This document shows, in pieces, positions 36,711 through 49,454 of a DNA stretch of 64,000 nucleotides. The stretch is from NCBI GenBank assembly GCA_958430865.1, contig CAUDNR010002223.1:33876-97875 (forward strand), read 5' to 3'. Both the position numbers and the translations under genes were made by a program. The notes beneath the pieces were generated by a model. It was given only the letters and a program-made list of their open reading frames with translations, was not told the DNA's origin and made no database searches. This DNA comes from Entrophospora sp. SA101. Taxonomy: Eukaryota > Glomeromycota > Glomeromycetes > Entrophosporales > Entrophosporaceae. Position 1 is the first letter of the stretch, and every line of letters starts with the position of its first letter.

Positions 36711-39700
36711 TAACTGAGAACGCAATGTGAGCTTTTTCTTTTCGTGTCACAAAACACACATACCGTGCTACACGAGAATAAAATTCAATTAAGTTGGGTT
36801 TTGCGTCTTCTTCGTCGCAAAGAGCAAAAAAAATGACATCATTCGGGCCAAGACAATAGTCTATTTTATTAAATTCGAAACATATAAATAGGACAGCCGT
36901 CCAAACTTTTTTTTTTGTTATTTTTTTTGTAGAGAAATTCCTCTCGGGCCATTTCAGCGTACGGAACTCAATATTCTACATTTAGCCATGTTGTACATGA
37001 AAATGAAATTATGTGAATTCGCAGCTCACATATGTGAAATTCAAATTAGCCAACCAGAATTTCACCCCACTCCATAATATTTCAATTTCACATAATTTCA
37101 ATTTCACATACAACAGCCACATGAAATAATTGTTTGTTATTATTTTTATTTTATTATACAACGTTATTACTATTACAGGAGAGACCATTCTGGTAACACA
37201 AAATTTAACCCACGCAATTGTTGATTGATTGACTAATTAAAATCGTGAATTTAAAAATAAAACATTTAATGTGGTTTGATTCATTTTGTCAACAATCACT
37301 TCACGAACAATTGTTTCATTAACAAATGGTTCGAATTTAAGAAGTTGGAAGCAACCATTTGAAATAGTCTAATAAATTAAATCGCACTACTCGAAAATGT
37401 ATTTAAAGGGTTGGTTTCGACTTGGTTGAAGAATAACTCTTTCCTAACTCTTCTCTTGACCATATCTCTCGATATAATCAAAATAACCTTAATATAAAGA
37501 ACGTCAAAATGATTGTAACGCGACCAACTTAAGATATACGATCAAGAGAAACATGAACGATGTATGAAAAAATCAAACAGTTGTTTCGTTAACAAATGGT
37601 TCGAATTTAAGAAGTTGGAAGCAACCATTTGAAATAGTCTAATAAATTAAAACGTACTACTCGAAAATGTATTTAAAGGGTTGGTTTTCGACTTGGTTGA
37701 AGAATAACTCTCTTTCTAACTCTTCTCTTGACCATATCTCTCGATATAATCAAAATGACCTTAAAATAAATTAATTTGAATATTTTAATGTAAATTATCA
37801 TTTATTTTTATTTTTATTATTTCCTAGGAGGTTATATTTTAGGTTCAAATCAACTTCTCAAAAAATATTTGCCAATGAGTTATGAATTTGAAGTATAGAA
37901 ATTAAAAAATTTAATAAAAAATAATATGATTAGTATAACTGTTGGTGAAACTTCCTGTGTCCAGTGTTGATGTTTAAAGATATTTTTCGATTTATAAAAG
38001 TATATTAACTGAACTGATTTAAAAGAAAAATTAAATTTCATGTATTTTAATTTTTCTGAAAATCAATTTTGGAAAAAAAAGCATAAAAGCATGATTCTAT
38101 ATAGAAAAAAAAAAGTATATATAATTTGCAAAAAAAAAGCATAATCATGGACACCCTACCGCTTTATAACTATGGAATTATAGATAAATTTAATACGGTT
38201 TGATAAGTCGTTACCCCACATGACCGACTTATCGAGTTTACATATTAAAAATATAAATTTTCAGACAATAAAATTATTCCAGACGCATTTCTATATGTTA
38301 TTATATCAACTTTAATAAGTATTTTCCCTTAACAATTTTTTTAATAATAAAACTTATTAATAATACATTAAATAAAATACCACGCCCATCCATCGCAATG
38401 ATAATGTCGTAGCCAACCAATCTAATGCCACGTCCAAAGTGAATACAACTAATAAATGCTAAAGCTATTGCTACTACTAACATACATGAATTAAAAATTG
38501 TTTTTTCATAATACTAATAAAAAAATAAAAAAATAACATCACGTCTAAAGAAGTTTCTGTAGGTAGTTTCTTGAGAAGCGGACTAAATCAGACATCAAAA
38601 AAAAAAAAAGAATAACCAATACTAAAGCTACTGCTACTAATAATAATTATATTACTAAGAAGCTAATAATTCTACTACTACTACTAATATAGACCTGATT
38701 TAGTCCGCTTCACTACCAACCTCCGTCGAGTCCGTACCGTACCTTAGATCTTCTGCCTTCCATGACAAATGAGTAAAAGTACTGGTGAAAATTAAATAAA
38801 TAAAAATAATGATAATGATAATGATAACGAAGGATGCAATAATTAAGGATGATGTCAATAAATAGATAAGTTGATAGATAATTAAAGCGCTAACAAACAA
38901 ATATTTCAAAATAATTATAATCAATTCAATTCGAACAAATATTGAATCAATTTGTTACCAACTATCTGGATAAATTAACAAACACCAAAACCTAAAAATC
39001 CAATGATGCTTCTCCTCATCGGCTCAACTTTTTCTTTCCTTCATAATCAGCCTTTTGTTTCTAACCAAATATTATCCCCCTTTGATGGCCAAATAACGTG
39101 CGTTCGTAATAAAATGTTGCCCTAACTTTAAAATTATTATTTATCATGAATATTAGTATAATGTTTTAACTAATTAATTATCATTATTATTTAATAAAAT
39201 ATAATTGATTATTTACCTGACACTTATTAGAAACCGGCATAAACTTGAATAAATGAAAGTAAAACGCTCAAGAAATGGGTGGTATATATGAAGATGAGTA
39301 TAGGGATAGTGATAAAGCTAAACTAAAGTCAAAATAAAACTAAACTAAAACTAAACCAAAGAAGCTAAAACTTAACTATACTAAAACTATACTAAAGAAG
39401 CTAAAATCAAACCAAATTAAAACTAAACTAAAGAAGCTAAAGTGGATAAATGAACGAAAAGAAGGAAGGAGTGAATGGAAGCGCGAATAAAAATGGAGGC
39501 ATAAATAAAGGTCGAATGAGGTCTAATGTATGCAGAAAGAATTGGTGTGAATGAATGTGTAAATAAAGGTGTGAAAGAGAATACGAAGTAATACATAAAT
39601 GACTATATAAAGGAGCATATAAAGGAGTATATAAAAGAGTATATAAAAAGGACTCGCCTAGTATAATATGTAAAATAAATAATAATAATATCAATACTGC

Positions 39701-40897
39701 GCAAACAAATTATTATTTTTAAGAATTAAATATTTAGAGTTGCACGTACTTTTACTTTCGGAAAACTTGCACAAACCAAATCCACTATTCCCAGATAGTA
39801 TAACTCGACCTATTGTAATAAAATATTGAAATATGTTAGTAAATTTTTAACTTCATAAATATTCAATAAATTATAAAAATTATAAACCCGCCCGTCCATA
39901 TAATTGATTTATTATTGTAATAAGACTTACTGCCATGTGGAATAAAAACAAGCCAATCAATGTATTAAGTGTCTGACCTATTTTGGTCAAAAGTTGAGCA
40001 ACGTCTCGCAACAATACCTCAGGGAGAAGCGGCTGTTTGCAGTACTGTTCGAGACAAAAGCGCATCAGGACGGAGGGATGAAAAAAAAGAACTAATCGAA
40101 GGAAGAGTTGAGCCGGAAATGAACGCACGAACAACCTCGTTGGCAGTAAAGCTCTTTTACTTTCACTTGTCCTTTTACGAATAAATATTAAAAGAAAAAA
40201 AAATAATAATGTTTAAATAAATTAAAGTGAGAAGAATAAAAACTTATTTTGATGATTTTATTACATATTCCCAGAATGGGTAGGTAATCTTATATTATTA
40301 TTATTAAAATAAAATACTGCAGTTACAATAAATAATATAACCATAAATATAATATAATAATAATAACAATAATATAATGGAAGGAAGGTCTTTGCCGTCG
40401 TCGAAAGATAAAATGGATGTTGATAAAATGGATAATGTCGCTGGAGAGGGAAATTCTTGCTGTTTACTTTTTGAGAGAGAGAAAACCCAAGTGTTATTTA
40501 TATATTTTATTTTCAATTGTTATTGTTATGATCTGTCACGCGTACGTACATCTTTCTCGTGTCTCTCGTGTCTCAAAAAATAAAAAACAAGAGATTTTTC
40601 ATTTTTTATACATGATATAAATTTTGACTCTCTGTGTGATTGGCTGATTGGAGAGAATCTTTCCAAATTTCGTAATTTGCAGGTCAGCCGCGGTAATAAC
40701 CTATATAGTTTTCTAGGGTCCTTTTTATACGCGTTGCTATTATTGTACAAGATTTAATTAATTAGGCTCGTGGAATGCACAAGTTTGTGGAATATGATTA
40801 GTAATAATTGCAACAAGAAGAAAGATCATGAGAAGATAAAACTTAAAGTCGTTAACACTATCATATAGTTGATCCTCTTGCAGGATTAACTTTGTAA
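36711..40897 (+). repeat. Large dispersed repeat, copy C (longest)
   Basis: The most complete copy in the window, about 4.2 kb. Its left part matches A. Its right part (38160-40897) matches B in reverse. The right edge is set by TTTGTAA at 40891-40897, matching TTACAAA at 31474. It contains a frame at 39969-40184 on the plus strand (EQRLATIPQGEAAVCSTV...) and an 84-codon frame on the other strand of the same bases. Both are retained in shortened form in copy B. I saw no transposase, reverse transcriptase or terminal repeat, so the class is unknown. Confidence 0.85.
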
Positions 40898-41935
40898 TCG
40901 GTGATCACAGGATTTATTTATTATACTATATATATATATATCAATTAATCTATGCAAAATAATCCAGGGTATATTACCCATAATTATTTTATACCAGGGT
41001 GCATATCATCACTAGTTTCTCAAAATGATTGTTTTTTGGAGAAATTAAAGGGACTGTCCAAAAACTCTGACTTACAAGTATTTTTGTTCGAAATTTTTAT
41101 AAAATTTTGGAACTAATCTTTAATTCTTCTGTCTTTTGATCGAAATCATACGTTTGTATAATCATAATATTCATCATGGTCAGATCCTTCCAATCCTGGC
41201 AATATCAACATTTGTAATCTGTATTGTCAAAAAAATCACACTCACACTTAACACTTGATTTAAGAATATTTGGAAATATATTTGTGTAATTTCACGAAGG
41301 TATTTTAATGAAATATTTATTGATGTTGTTTGTAATGATATGCTAATAATTATAAAATTATCTCTTAAATTCATCATCATTTATAATTGCATAAGAGAAA
41401 AGTTTGGATAATTAGGTTCATCATCAAAATTTCTAACTCTCTATCACCAAGTTATTTAAAAGCTCTCTAGTTTTTGGCCATTATATTGGATTAAAATTAT
41501 TCATGGAATTGAGTAAAGGAGAGCTTGTTGATTTCTTCTATCATTGATGATGCGAAATTAATTATGTCAATTATGAATTCATTTTCATCATTTTCTTGAA
41601 AATAAGAGCTATGAGTGCCTAGATATATATATATTAAATTCTGATAATGCTGGTTAGTAAAAGTCATTAATATATTGAAGGTAATCTTCTTGTCAAAATC
41701 TAGGTATTCTTCCTGTATCTTACTATAATTTATTTGACCATAGGTTTAAATATGACTTCTCAGCTAATTACAATCAGTTGCAACTAATTGCGGCATATGA
41801 AAATTGAATTGTGGTTCCCATCTTTAGATAATATTGATATCGAAGAAATTAATAATCTTCAATTGCTAAATCCACAATTATGATGTTAACGATTTTATAA
41901 TGCTCTCCACCGATGTTTTATTTTCATAGTAATAT
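40898..41935 (-). pseudogene. Decayed coding relic, unidentified
   Basis: Minus-strand frames give protein-like fragments (SYFQENDENEFIIDIINFAS, MIEEINKLSFTQFHE, and a stretch near 41380-41180 with IIISISLQTTSINISLKY) separated by stops and shifts. The composition resembles a decayed member of a large fungal gene family, but no motif permits naming it. 40898-41040 is AT microsatellite-like. Confidence 0.3.
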
Positions 41936-41983
41936 TTAGTACCAGGAGAAGATAATGATGGAACTAATATCACAATAGTATGA
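41936..41983 (+). pseudogene. Relic of the ATPase C-terminus
   Basis: The plus strand reads LVPGEDNDGTNITIV and a stop. The intact ATPase ends [20 protein letters not shown] and a stop (15133-15190, minus strand). Sequence following the stop also matches the ATPase 3' flank (TGACAGACATAATATAATA). It marks one edge of the inverted duplication. Nothing further upstream of the ATPase is present. Confidence 0.9.
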
Positions 41984-43336
41984 CAGACATAATATAATAT
42001 TTTATGTTTACAATATTTTTATTTTAACCTCAAAATCATAAATTATTTAAAAATCCAATACACATTTAATAAATTCAAAACTCTTTGGAGCAAAAAAAAG
42101 AAACAACTTTAACTATAAAATTCGAGCATTATCCGCACCCAGTGTTGAAATTTCAATACACGAATCTGCGCGTGTGACATTATCATCCGATCAAATATTG
42201 GGTTTCAAGATGCTGATTCGAATCTGATCCTTTTAAACACCAAATCCATTAAATTTATCCCGTTAATCCGAAGAGAATGGCACCACAAATGCCTTTGGCT
42301 TAACAGGTTAACTATGTAATGGTTTATTTATTTAATCAATTATTGTTGAACAAAGTCATCCAAGCTTCAAATTATAAACGTATCTTTGATAATCTATCTG
42401 ATGATTTTTTTTTATTACAATCAATCAGGAATAAGATTATAAAATAATGATCCCGTTTTAAATAATCTTTATAACTGTAGAATTCAAAATTGGGTTTTCT
42501 GTACAATAATAAAAACTATAACATAGCTTATAATCGATGAAAACATTTAAGAGTGGTGACAAAGAATCTATTTTTTATATGTTTAAATAATGTGATCCCG
42601 CAAATGATATATGAATGTCCCATATTAATATATTCGAATTTGTGAAATCCAAATCGACAAGAATTCAGTAAGATTTGATCAAATTTAATAATGTGACAAT
42701 TATTTAAAATAAGAAATGAATTAAATTATTTACGCAATATTAATATTAATATTTAGTTTTTTGAAACAAAAATAAAAGCAATAATTAATTCTTTTTCATC
42801 ATCATATTTTCCTTTGAAATTCATTTCGAAATAAATTTTGCCAATAAAATTTTTAGATATCAAGTGTCAGATAACAAACAGTTCAAGCTCTAGCTCTTCA
42901 AATGATAGAAAAAATAAAAGCTTGTTCATTTTCATTCATTCCCTACTGGGTTTAAATATATGGTTGCATTAAAAAATGACAAAGGATGCAGTAAAGACGG
43001 CAGAACCGCATTAATAATAATAATCCTTTTCAAATTTGAATATTAATCACAAAATTTGAATATTTTTCTAAATTCAAATTTGTCAGTATTAAAATTTTAA
43101 ATGAATACAATCACTAATCCCAACTCGGATTTTAGAATGGATTGCTGAAATTTTTTGTCAAAGGTTTGGAAATGGAAAGAAAAATTTCTGCGCTATTTCT
43201 TCATACATAAAAAAATCAATTTGTATTACAAAAATGGCCATGTTTCTGGAGCCATAATTTCTATGAAATATATTAATAATAATGCTTATATAGAAAAATC
43301 ACATGATAATGATACATTGGGTTGGAAAAATCAAAG

Positions 43337-44381
43337 TTACATCATAGCAGGTTCATGGTCGGTGCTCGAATAAGGTTGATTATCTGTATAAGATTGTGGA
43401 GATTGTGGAGGTAGTGGAGGTAGTGGTCTTGAATATGGATTTTGTTTCGCATTATATTGATCATACTGAGAATTTGGATAAGATTGTGGAGGTGGAGATT
43501 GATAATTATTATATTGATTACCATATTGAGAATTTGGATAAGATTGTGGAGGTGGAAATTGATAATTATTATATTGATCACCATATTGAGGACTTGTATA
43601 AGGTGGAGGTGAGGATTGTTGATCATTATAATGAGGAACAGGTGGCTGATTGAAAGGTTGTTGATATGGATGAACAGGTGACTGATTGTTAATTGCTGCC
43701 ATATTTCCGGGACCATTGATGCTACCTCCTTCACCTGCAGCTTGATCTCCCATGTAAAATGCAAAAATTGAAATGAATGAGAATAGGAGAGGTAAAATTA
43801 CAAGGATAAATCCACTAGTCCCAATCGTTGTAGTTCCAAAAACGTCGGCGTCGTTTTTAATTTTTAAATAATTGTCAATTTGTCCTCCCATTGCTAACAA
43901 AATGACAAAAGAATTGAATAATGCGAAGATCCATGACATTTTTTTATGTATAACATAATTACGGGTATACATTCCAATGTAAAACAGCATGAATGATGTT
44001 ACTACACCTAAAAATATATATTCAAACAATAGACAATAATTTAATTTATTATATACAATATTTTTCACATTTTAATTAATAAGTAAGCACATTACCAACA
44101 GCATGCATAGATAACAAAAACTTTGTACCGACATTTCTATTGTCATTAGAACTAACAAGACCAATATTAGCGCATCCAGATGTAACAATACTACCAGAAA
44201 ACTTCGCACAAGCGCCATATATTCCAAATATAATTTTTCCACCTAATGAAGGACCTTTCATTTCAACGCTCGCAATAAAAATTGACTTGATAATTGGCGT
44301 CCCCAAGTTCACTAAAAGAAGACACAGGAATGAGAAACTAGCCGCACCAGTATTTGCAACACGAGCGCTAATCATTTTCAT
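43337..44381 (-). CDS. SUR7/PalI-like four-TM protein, copy X2
   Basis: Exon 1 is 44381-44096 and exon 2 is 44007-43337, with an 88-bp intron (GTAATG to TTTTTAG). Product 318 aa. Layout as X1: a first helix with SFLCLLLVNLGTPII, three further helices in exon 2 ending FSFISIFAFYMG, and a tail with at least three tandem copies of a PPPQSYPNSQYG-type repeat, ending STDHEPAMM. It is open throughout with intact splice sites, so probably functional. The tail is longer than in X1 because of the extra repeat unit, which suggests slippage within the tail. Confidence 0.75.
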
Positions 44382-44632
44382 CACTTATAAGGGATAGCGT
44401 TTTAATAAGAGTTTAAGGTATTTTTTGGTGATGATAAAGTTATTTTTTTTCAAAGACCAAAAGACCAGCGGAAATCCTTTTTTTTTTATTTCTTGTTAAT
44501 TTTCTTCATTTAAATATATGCAACGAATATTTTTTGTATACAAATTTGATGTCAACATTACGCAAAAAAATTCTATATGGAGTTTGTTTTATCATCGTTC
44601 TTTTTTATTTTTTAGCAGTTAACTAACCAAAT

Positions 44633-44836
44633 TTAAAAATTCAAGCAGGTCTTTGAAGTGTGTAACATCAAACCAGGGACAATAAAAAAATGCGCACATT
44701 TTGTTTGATCATCACCAAAAAAATTTTTTAGTGAAAAATTCCTTTCTTTTTTATTTATACAATGTTCATATGCATTTTCAAAATTAAAATCTTGAATATC
44801 TAGACCATTTAGTAAAATCACTAAATGGCTATTCAA
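44633..44836 (-). other. Short open frame, gene fragment
   Basis: A 67-codon frame without an ATG at its head (contains LNGLDIQDFNFENAYEHC and CAHFFIVPGLMLHTSKTC). It reads like protein but is isolated. Unidentified. Confidence 0.25.
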
Positions 44837-44992
44837 TGTATTTCAACATGTGCATTGGAAAAAGGTATGAGTAGTGTTACTTTAACAATAATTGTTAAAT
44901 TTGGATAATTGAAATAAAAATTTTCATCTGTGTTTCTACAATTGAATAAAATACATTTCTGTATTTTTATGGGGATACAAATAGAATTTTAG

Positions 44993-45560
44993 GGAGTTCC
45001 CACTCTTCTATGAGTTTTCCTTTTTCAACAATTCGCAAAACTTCATCATTCACCAATTTAGTATCTCCATAAAATTTCTAAAAACTCTATCTCACTCTGA
45101 CCATATAGATTTAAAACATTTTCAATATCAGGAAGTTCATTTGGATCAAAAATTCTAAACAAATAAAATAGTTCAGAGTCAGGAAATTTATGGCTTTTAT
45201 CATTGCTAATGAGTAATCTTTAACAAATGAAGGTGCTGAAAGATAATTTTCTTCTAAATAATTTTTTGAATATCATGCCATGATTTGGTAGAACTTCTCC
45301 ATCACCTATAAATTCTTCTGTTATCTCTTTAATTTCAGCATTGATGTTTGGTTTATATTGTGATAAAGATAGATAATCTAATTGAAATGTTTTTATTAAT
45401 CTTTCAAAATATTTGTTAAATAATCAAGAAACATTGTTGCAGAAATGAAATCTTGATCCAATTGCACAAGTAAAACATTCGCAATACTCATCACCTTCTA
45501 ACTTATCATCATTTAAAGGAGCAAGGATTGAATTCATGATTTGATGTAAATTATGTACAA
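44993..45560 (-). pseudogene. Unidentified gene relic with stops and shifts
   Basis: One minus-strand frame runs from about 45560 through LNDDKLEGDEYCECFTCAIG, an in-frame TGA, then YLSLSQYKPNINAEIKEITE and GDGEVLPNHGMIFKKL. Shifted frames continue with LSAPSFVKDYSLAMIK, then FPDSELFYLFRIFDPNELPD and IENVLNLYGQSEIEFLEIL. The ordered, protein-like fragments show a former gene of at least 180 codons disrupted several times. I do not recognise the family. Confidence 0.55.
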
Positions 45561-46642
45561 AATAATGATAAATATGCACATTAGTTACACGGATTTGTTT
45601 AACATTATGTATGATATTTTGAATTGACTAACTATACATGTATATCTAAATTTTTAATGATTATTTTCTGACAATTGGCGGTCGCATGATTTTTTTTTTG
45701 TTAATTTCTTGGTCACGTGAATTATCTAAAATGTTTATGGAAAAAATTTGCCACTGATCGGGACTAGATGACTCGAGCCGCACTAACACCAATAAATATT
45801 AGATTTTCAAAAAAAGACTAACCAAAATAAATTGATCAGACTTCAACATATGTACATACCTAATCTGTGGCAAATAAATTTATTTAGTTAGCCACAATTA
45901 GTTTTTAATTTTAGCCACAATGAAATTTGAAAAACCAACTAATTTTTTTTTAAAAAATTTGTAAATTTATAATTAGTCAAGAGAAAAGACAAAAGAAAGG
46001 TATTGGTACAGGATAATGTAAATATGGGGGTTTTTTAAAGGCAAATTTATTTTTTTTTTTTGAACAGTTAATGTGGCTTAGAAAATAAATATTTATATTA
46101 TTTCCCACACCATTCCTAAGCCACATTAAATATTGAGAAATATATAAATATTAAATTTTTCAGTGCCTTTATTTTCTAAGGAAATCCAACCAGTACTAGT
46201 AGTAAAAGAAATTGGTCACGCTTTTTACTTTAAATTTAAACTTTTGTAAGATATACAAAAAATATATAAATTCTATTCTATGTAAATTTCAAAAAAAAAA
46301 AAAAATGCCAAGTCACTAACAATGCGTTAATATGTTTGCCCGTAAATGCCGAAATGTTTTCATTGAAGCCACATCAAAGTGGCATGGATAATAAATATTT
46401 GGTACGCATTGTTTATAAATAAATAAAAGGATGATTTCTCTCCATTATCTCTACTTGTAATTACTTGTAAAATCAAATTAATTTCATGGCCACTTGGATA
46501 GCTCAGCTCCATTCATTAACCTTTTTAAAGAAAAAATAGGAGTCGAATAAGTAAAAATTATATATATATACAAATATAAAATATCTCCACATTTAATGGA
46601 TCTTTTTTTTTGATCGTTTTTTTTTTCATTATAGAAATTAAA
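45561..46642. other. Intergenic, no gene seen
   Basis: AT-rich. An inverted word pair lies at about 46070-46130 (AATGTGGCTTAGAAAATAAA and its approximate reverse, TTCCTAAGCCACATTAA). No gene. The end of the region is the 5' flank of the F-box gene, with a TATATATATACAAATATAAA stretch near 46560. Confidence 0.55.
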
Positions 46643-47259
46643 ATGACTTGTGTAACAATATGTGAATTATTTACAGTTTTACGCGAGTTTATTGCATGTA
46701 AATCAGATTGTACAATATTCGATTCTAACACTATACATCCAGAAAAATGTTATAGAGAAAAATTAGACTTATCATCATCATCATCAGCAGTAACTACAAA
46801 TACAACAACATTAACTTCTGCAACATCAGTGACATCAATATCTACAACATTCACTGATGTTGCCATTAATCATTCAAAATTACAGAATCAAATAATAACC
46901 AAGTTGCCAATTGAGATTATAATAGAAATTTGTAAAGGTGTTTCACCATACGATTTATACAATTTATCAACCGCATGTAAATATTTTCGTAATTTATTGT
47001 GGTCAAAATCTGATGCAACCCAAATAATTTGGAAAAAATCTAGAATTAGTTTTTTGAAATATCCAGAGTTGGATCCACCATTCGGCTTAACTGAGCAAAA
47101 ATACATTTGGTTGACTTTATTAGCAGATAAATGTCAATTTTGTGGTGGATCTTACGAAAAATTTTATTACGAGATTTGGCCTTCGATGATTATTTGTTGT
47201 GGAAACTGTTTTGGCGAAAAAACTATACAATTATCGTGAGTATATATAAAATAAATATA

Positions 47260-47291
<32 letters not shown>

Positions 47292-47615
47292 GATTAAGAG
47301 TGATTAAACTAAACTAATTTTAAATTAATTAAATCAAGAATACGTAATCCGCCATCATCAATTCCAAAAGAAGTATTTTCGCTTATTCCTTCAACAAAAT
47401 GTTTTAACCCATCAGTTTTCTATCAAAGATTTTATTGGAAATCTGATATAGAAAACATGACAGAAATTTTAAATGGTTTTGATGATGAAGATCTAAAAAC
47501 ATCTTGGATAGCTGAGAAAGAAACTGAACTCAGGAATATTTTACATGATATGATACCTTATCAAAAACAAGAATTTCAACAGTTATTTAGCCATGGAATT
47601 AAATCTAATAAATAA
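46643..47615 (+). CDS. F-box protein with C-terminal cysteine pairs
   Basis: Exon 1 is 46643-47235 and exon 2 is 47339-47615. The 103-bp intron starts GTGAGT, carries an AT microsatellite and ends ATCAAG. Product 289 aa. Residues 43-72 are Ser/Thr-rich. An F-box spans about 86-130 (KLPIEIIIEICKGVSPYDLYNLSTAC is its core), followed by W-rich sequence and CQFCGG...CCGNCFG, which may bind zinc. F-box proteins link substrates to SCF ubiquitin ligases through Skp1. The substrate is unknown. The start is the first ATG in frame. A 3' splice-like TATAG lies just before it, so a further upstream exon is possible. Confidence 0.85.
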
Positions 47616-47985
47616 ATTAAATTTTTGTTTATTTTATTTATTTATTTATTTTTTATTTTGTAAATAAGAATTTATATATTTATTTCTATTATAAATATGA
47701 ATAAGGAAACAAAAAATTTTTGTATATGATTATGTTTTTTAAAAAAAATGGCAAATTAATTGGCAAGATGGCAAAATTTTTTTTAATATTTTAAGATTAT
47801 TATTATTAATATATAATATTAAGTAAATTAAGTTTTTTTTTAATTTATTATGTATAATTAATTTTTTTTTTAATAAATATTAAATCTTTTTTATAAAAAA
47901 ATAAAATAATGTAGTAAGGCTTTGTTCTGGATTTGTTCTTGTGTATTCCCAAAAATATTATTGTTATTAACTATTATTATCATTA
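47616..47985. other. Convergent intergenic spacer
   Basis: AT-rich spacer between the 3' ends of the F-box gene and the phosphatase gene. It contains AATAAA-like polyadenylation words on both strands and nothing else. Confidence 0.6.
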
Positions 47986-48677
47986 TTATAACCATTTTGG
48001 ATGATTAATAGGTGGAGGCAATCTAACCAAGTCAGTATCAAATAATTCAATAAATTGTTCATTTAAAACTCTAACTTTAGGACCAGCATAACGACGATAC
48101 TCTTCGAAAATTGAAGTCAAATTCCATCTTTGTAATTTACGTAAACATCCTACAATAGTACCAGTTCTATGTCTACCTAAATTACACATAATAATCATTG
48201 GATAATTATGAGAATTAAGAATCAATTCCAAAGCTTCTAATACCACTTCTTCAGTAATGGGATCCCATGCATTTGTTGTTGATGAAATTACACCCAAGTG
48301 ATAAAAGTGAATTTCTTGGTCATCAATAAAATTTATACTAGATTAACGAAGGAAAAAAAATTATTATTAGAAATAAGAACTATTTTTTTGATTATTGCAA
48401 TTTTTTTTTTCGAATGAAAAAATATTTACAATCGTTGATTTGGTTCTTCAGGAGCTAACCAAACAACAGTTTTCAGACCAAGTTTCTCTAAAAATGGAAA
48501 ATTCAATTCATTTGGCTGTCCTGATCTATATAAATCTTCTTCAATCATACCATAATTCTAAATTCAAAAAAATGTTTATAACAATTAATTAAAATATTAA
48601 TACAGTCGATTGACGTTGCGAATAAGTGTTATGATTATATCACATACTAATGGAGGAATGAAATGTTGTGAACTCAT
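47986..48677 (-). CDS. OCA1: Oca1/Siw14-type protein tyrosine phosphatase
   Basis: Exons 48677-48648, 48557-48430 and 48337-47986, with introns of 90 and 92 bp using GTATGT and GTAAAT donors. Product 169 aa. The N-terminus reads [20 protein letters not shown], followed by [21 protein letters not shown], typical of fungal and plant atypical dual-specificity phosphatases. The active-site loop is CNLGRHRTG, a CX5R signature with catalytic Cys and Arg present. [10 protein letters not shown] resembles Oca1 more than Siw14. Family members act in oxidant response or on inositol pyrophosphates. The 30-nt first exon is short but keeps the conserved start. The 3' end converges on the F-box gene. Confidence 0.9.
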
Positions 48678-49002
48678 TGTGTGATTAGGTTGATTAGGAT
48701 ATATAATTTTATTTTCAAATTTGAAAAAAAAATTTAATTTTTCATTTATTTATTTTTTGATTATCTATTGGATGATAGTCATGTGAAGTCACAGTCAGAT
48801 GGTGGTTTTTTTAATATTAATATAAACTTGACTTGTAAAATCATGCAGTGTATAACATGGAAGCATGATGTATTTGTCTCTAGGTCTTGAGCTTGGGATA
48901 TGATATAGGGTCATTAAAGAAGTTCTGACTATATTATTTATATGTAATCATCTCAAAACTTTTAGTTATTTAATTTATTAAAGAAATATAATTTTTTATT
49001 GA

Positions 49003-49454
49003 TTAATTTTCAACTTGTTGTGATTGAGAATCGATTAATTTCTATTTTCCATATTTTAAGAAAATGTGAGTGTGTTTCGAAAAGAATAATAAAACAGAAG
49101 GATTGATTAATAATGCTAATAATGCTAATTAATTCATTAATAAATATTACAACAAAATTTGTTTTTAAAAAAAAACCAAAACATACAAAATCTCCTTGTT
49201 TACCCTGGTCCCATTTTGCAAATTTAACATTTTGTTCATCTCTTCTTTGTGCAAGCACTTTATGTTCATCTTTTAAAGCATTACGTACAGCTCTTGCACA
49301 TACTTGTGAATACTTTAGATAACTGGTTTTTATAAAAAAAATTTATTTCCACATTAATTCTTTCTTGTTTTAAACTTGTAGAGAAAGACATTAATGTTCA
49401 TGACAATTAGTTAAATATTAACCTGATGCCAGCGGCTTTCCAAGCAAATGTCAT
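49003..49454 (-). CDS. ATP15: Mitochondrial ATP synthase epsilon subunit
   Basis: Exons 49454-49423 (32 nt), 49322-49187 and 49041-49003, with introns of 100 and 145 bp. Product 68 aa, close to the 60-70 aa usual for this subunit. The start [28 protein letters not shown] matches the family pattern (W-KAAG-YLKYSQ-AR-VR-ALK), and KFAKWDQGKQG matches the conserved K-W-GKQG end. The protein sits in the central stalk of F1 on the matrix side. It has the same orientation as, and is about 330 bp upstream of, the phosphatase gene. Confidence 0.92.

Larger units (their letters stand above)
41936..44555 (-). repeat. Inverted segmental duplication, copy 2
   Basis: Reverse-orientation partner of 12550-15190, holding an intact SUR7-like gene and the ATPase tail relic in the same convergent arrangement. 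About 27 kb separates the two blocks. Confidence 0.85.
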
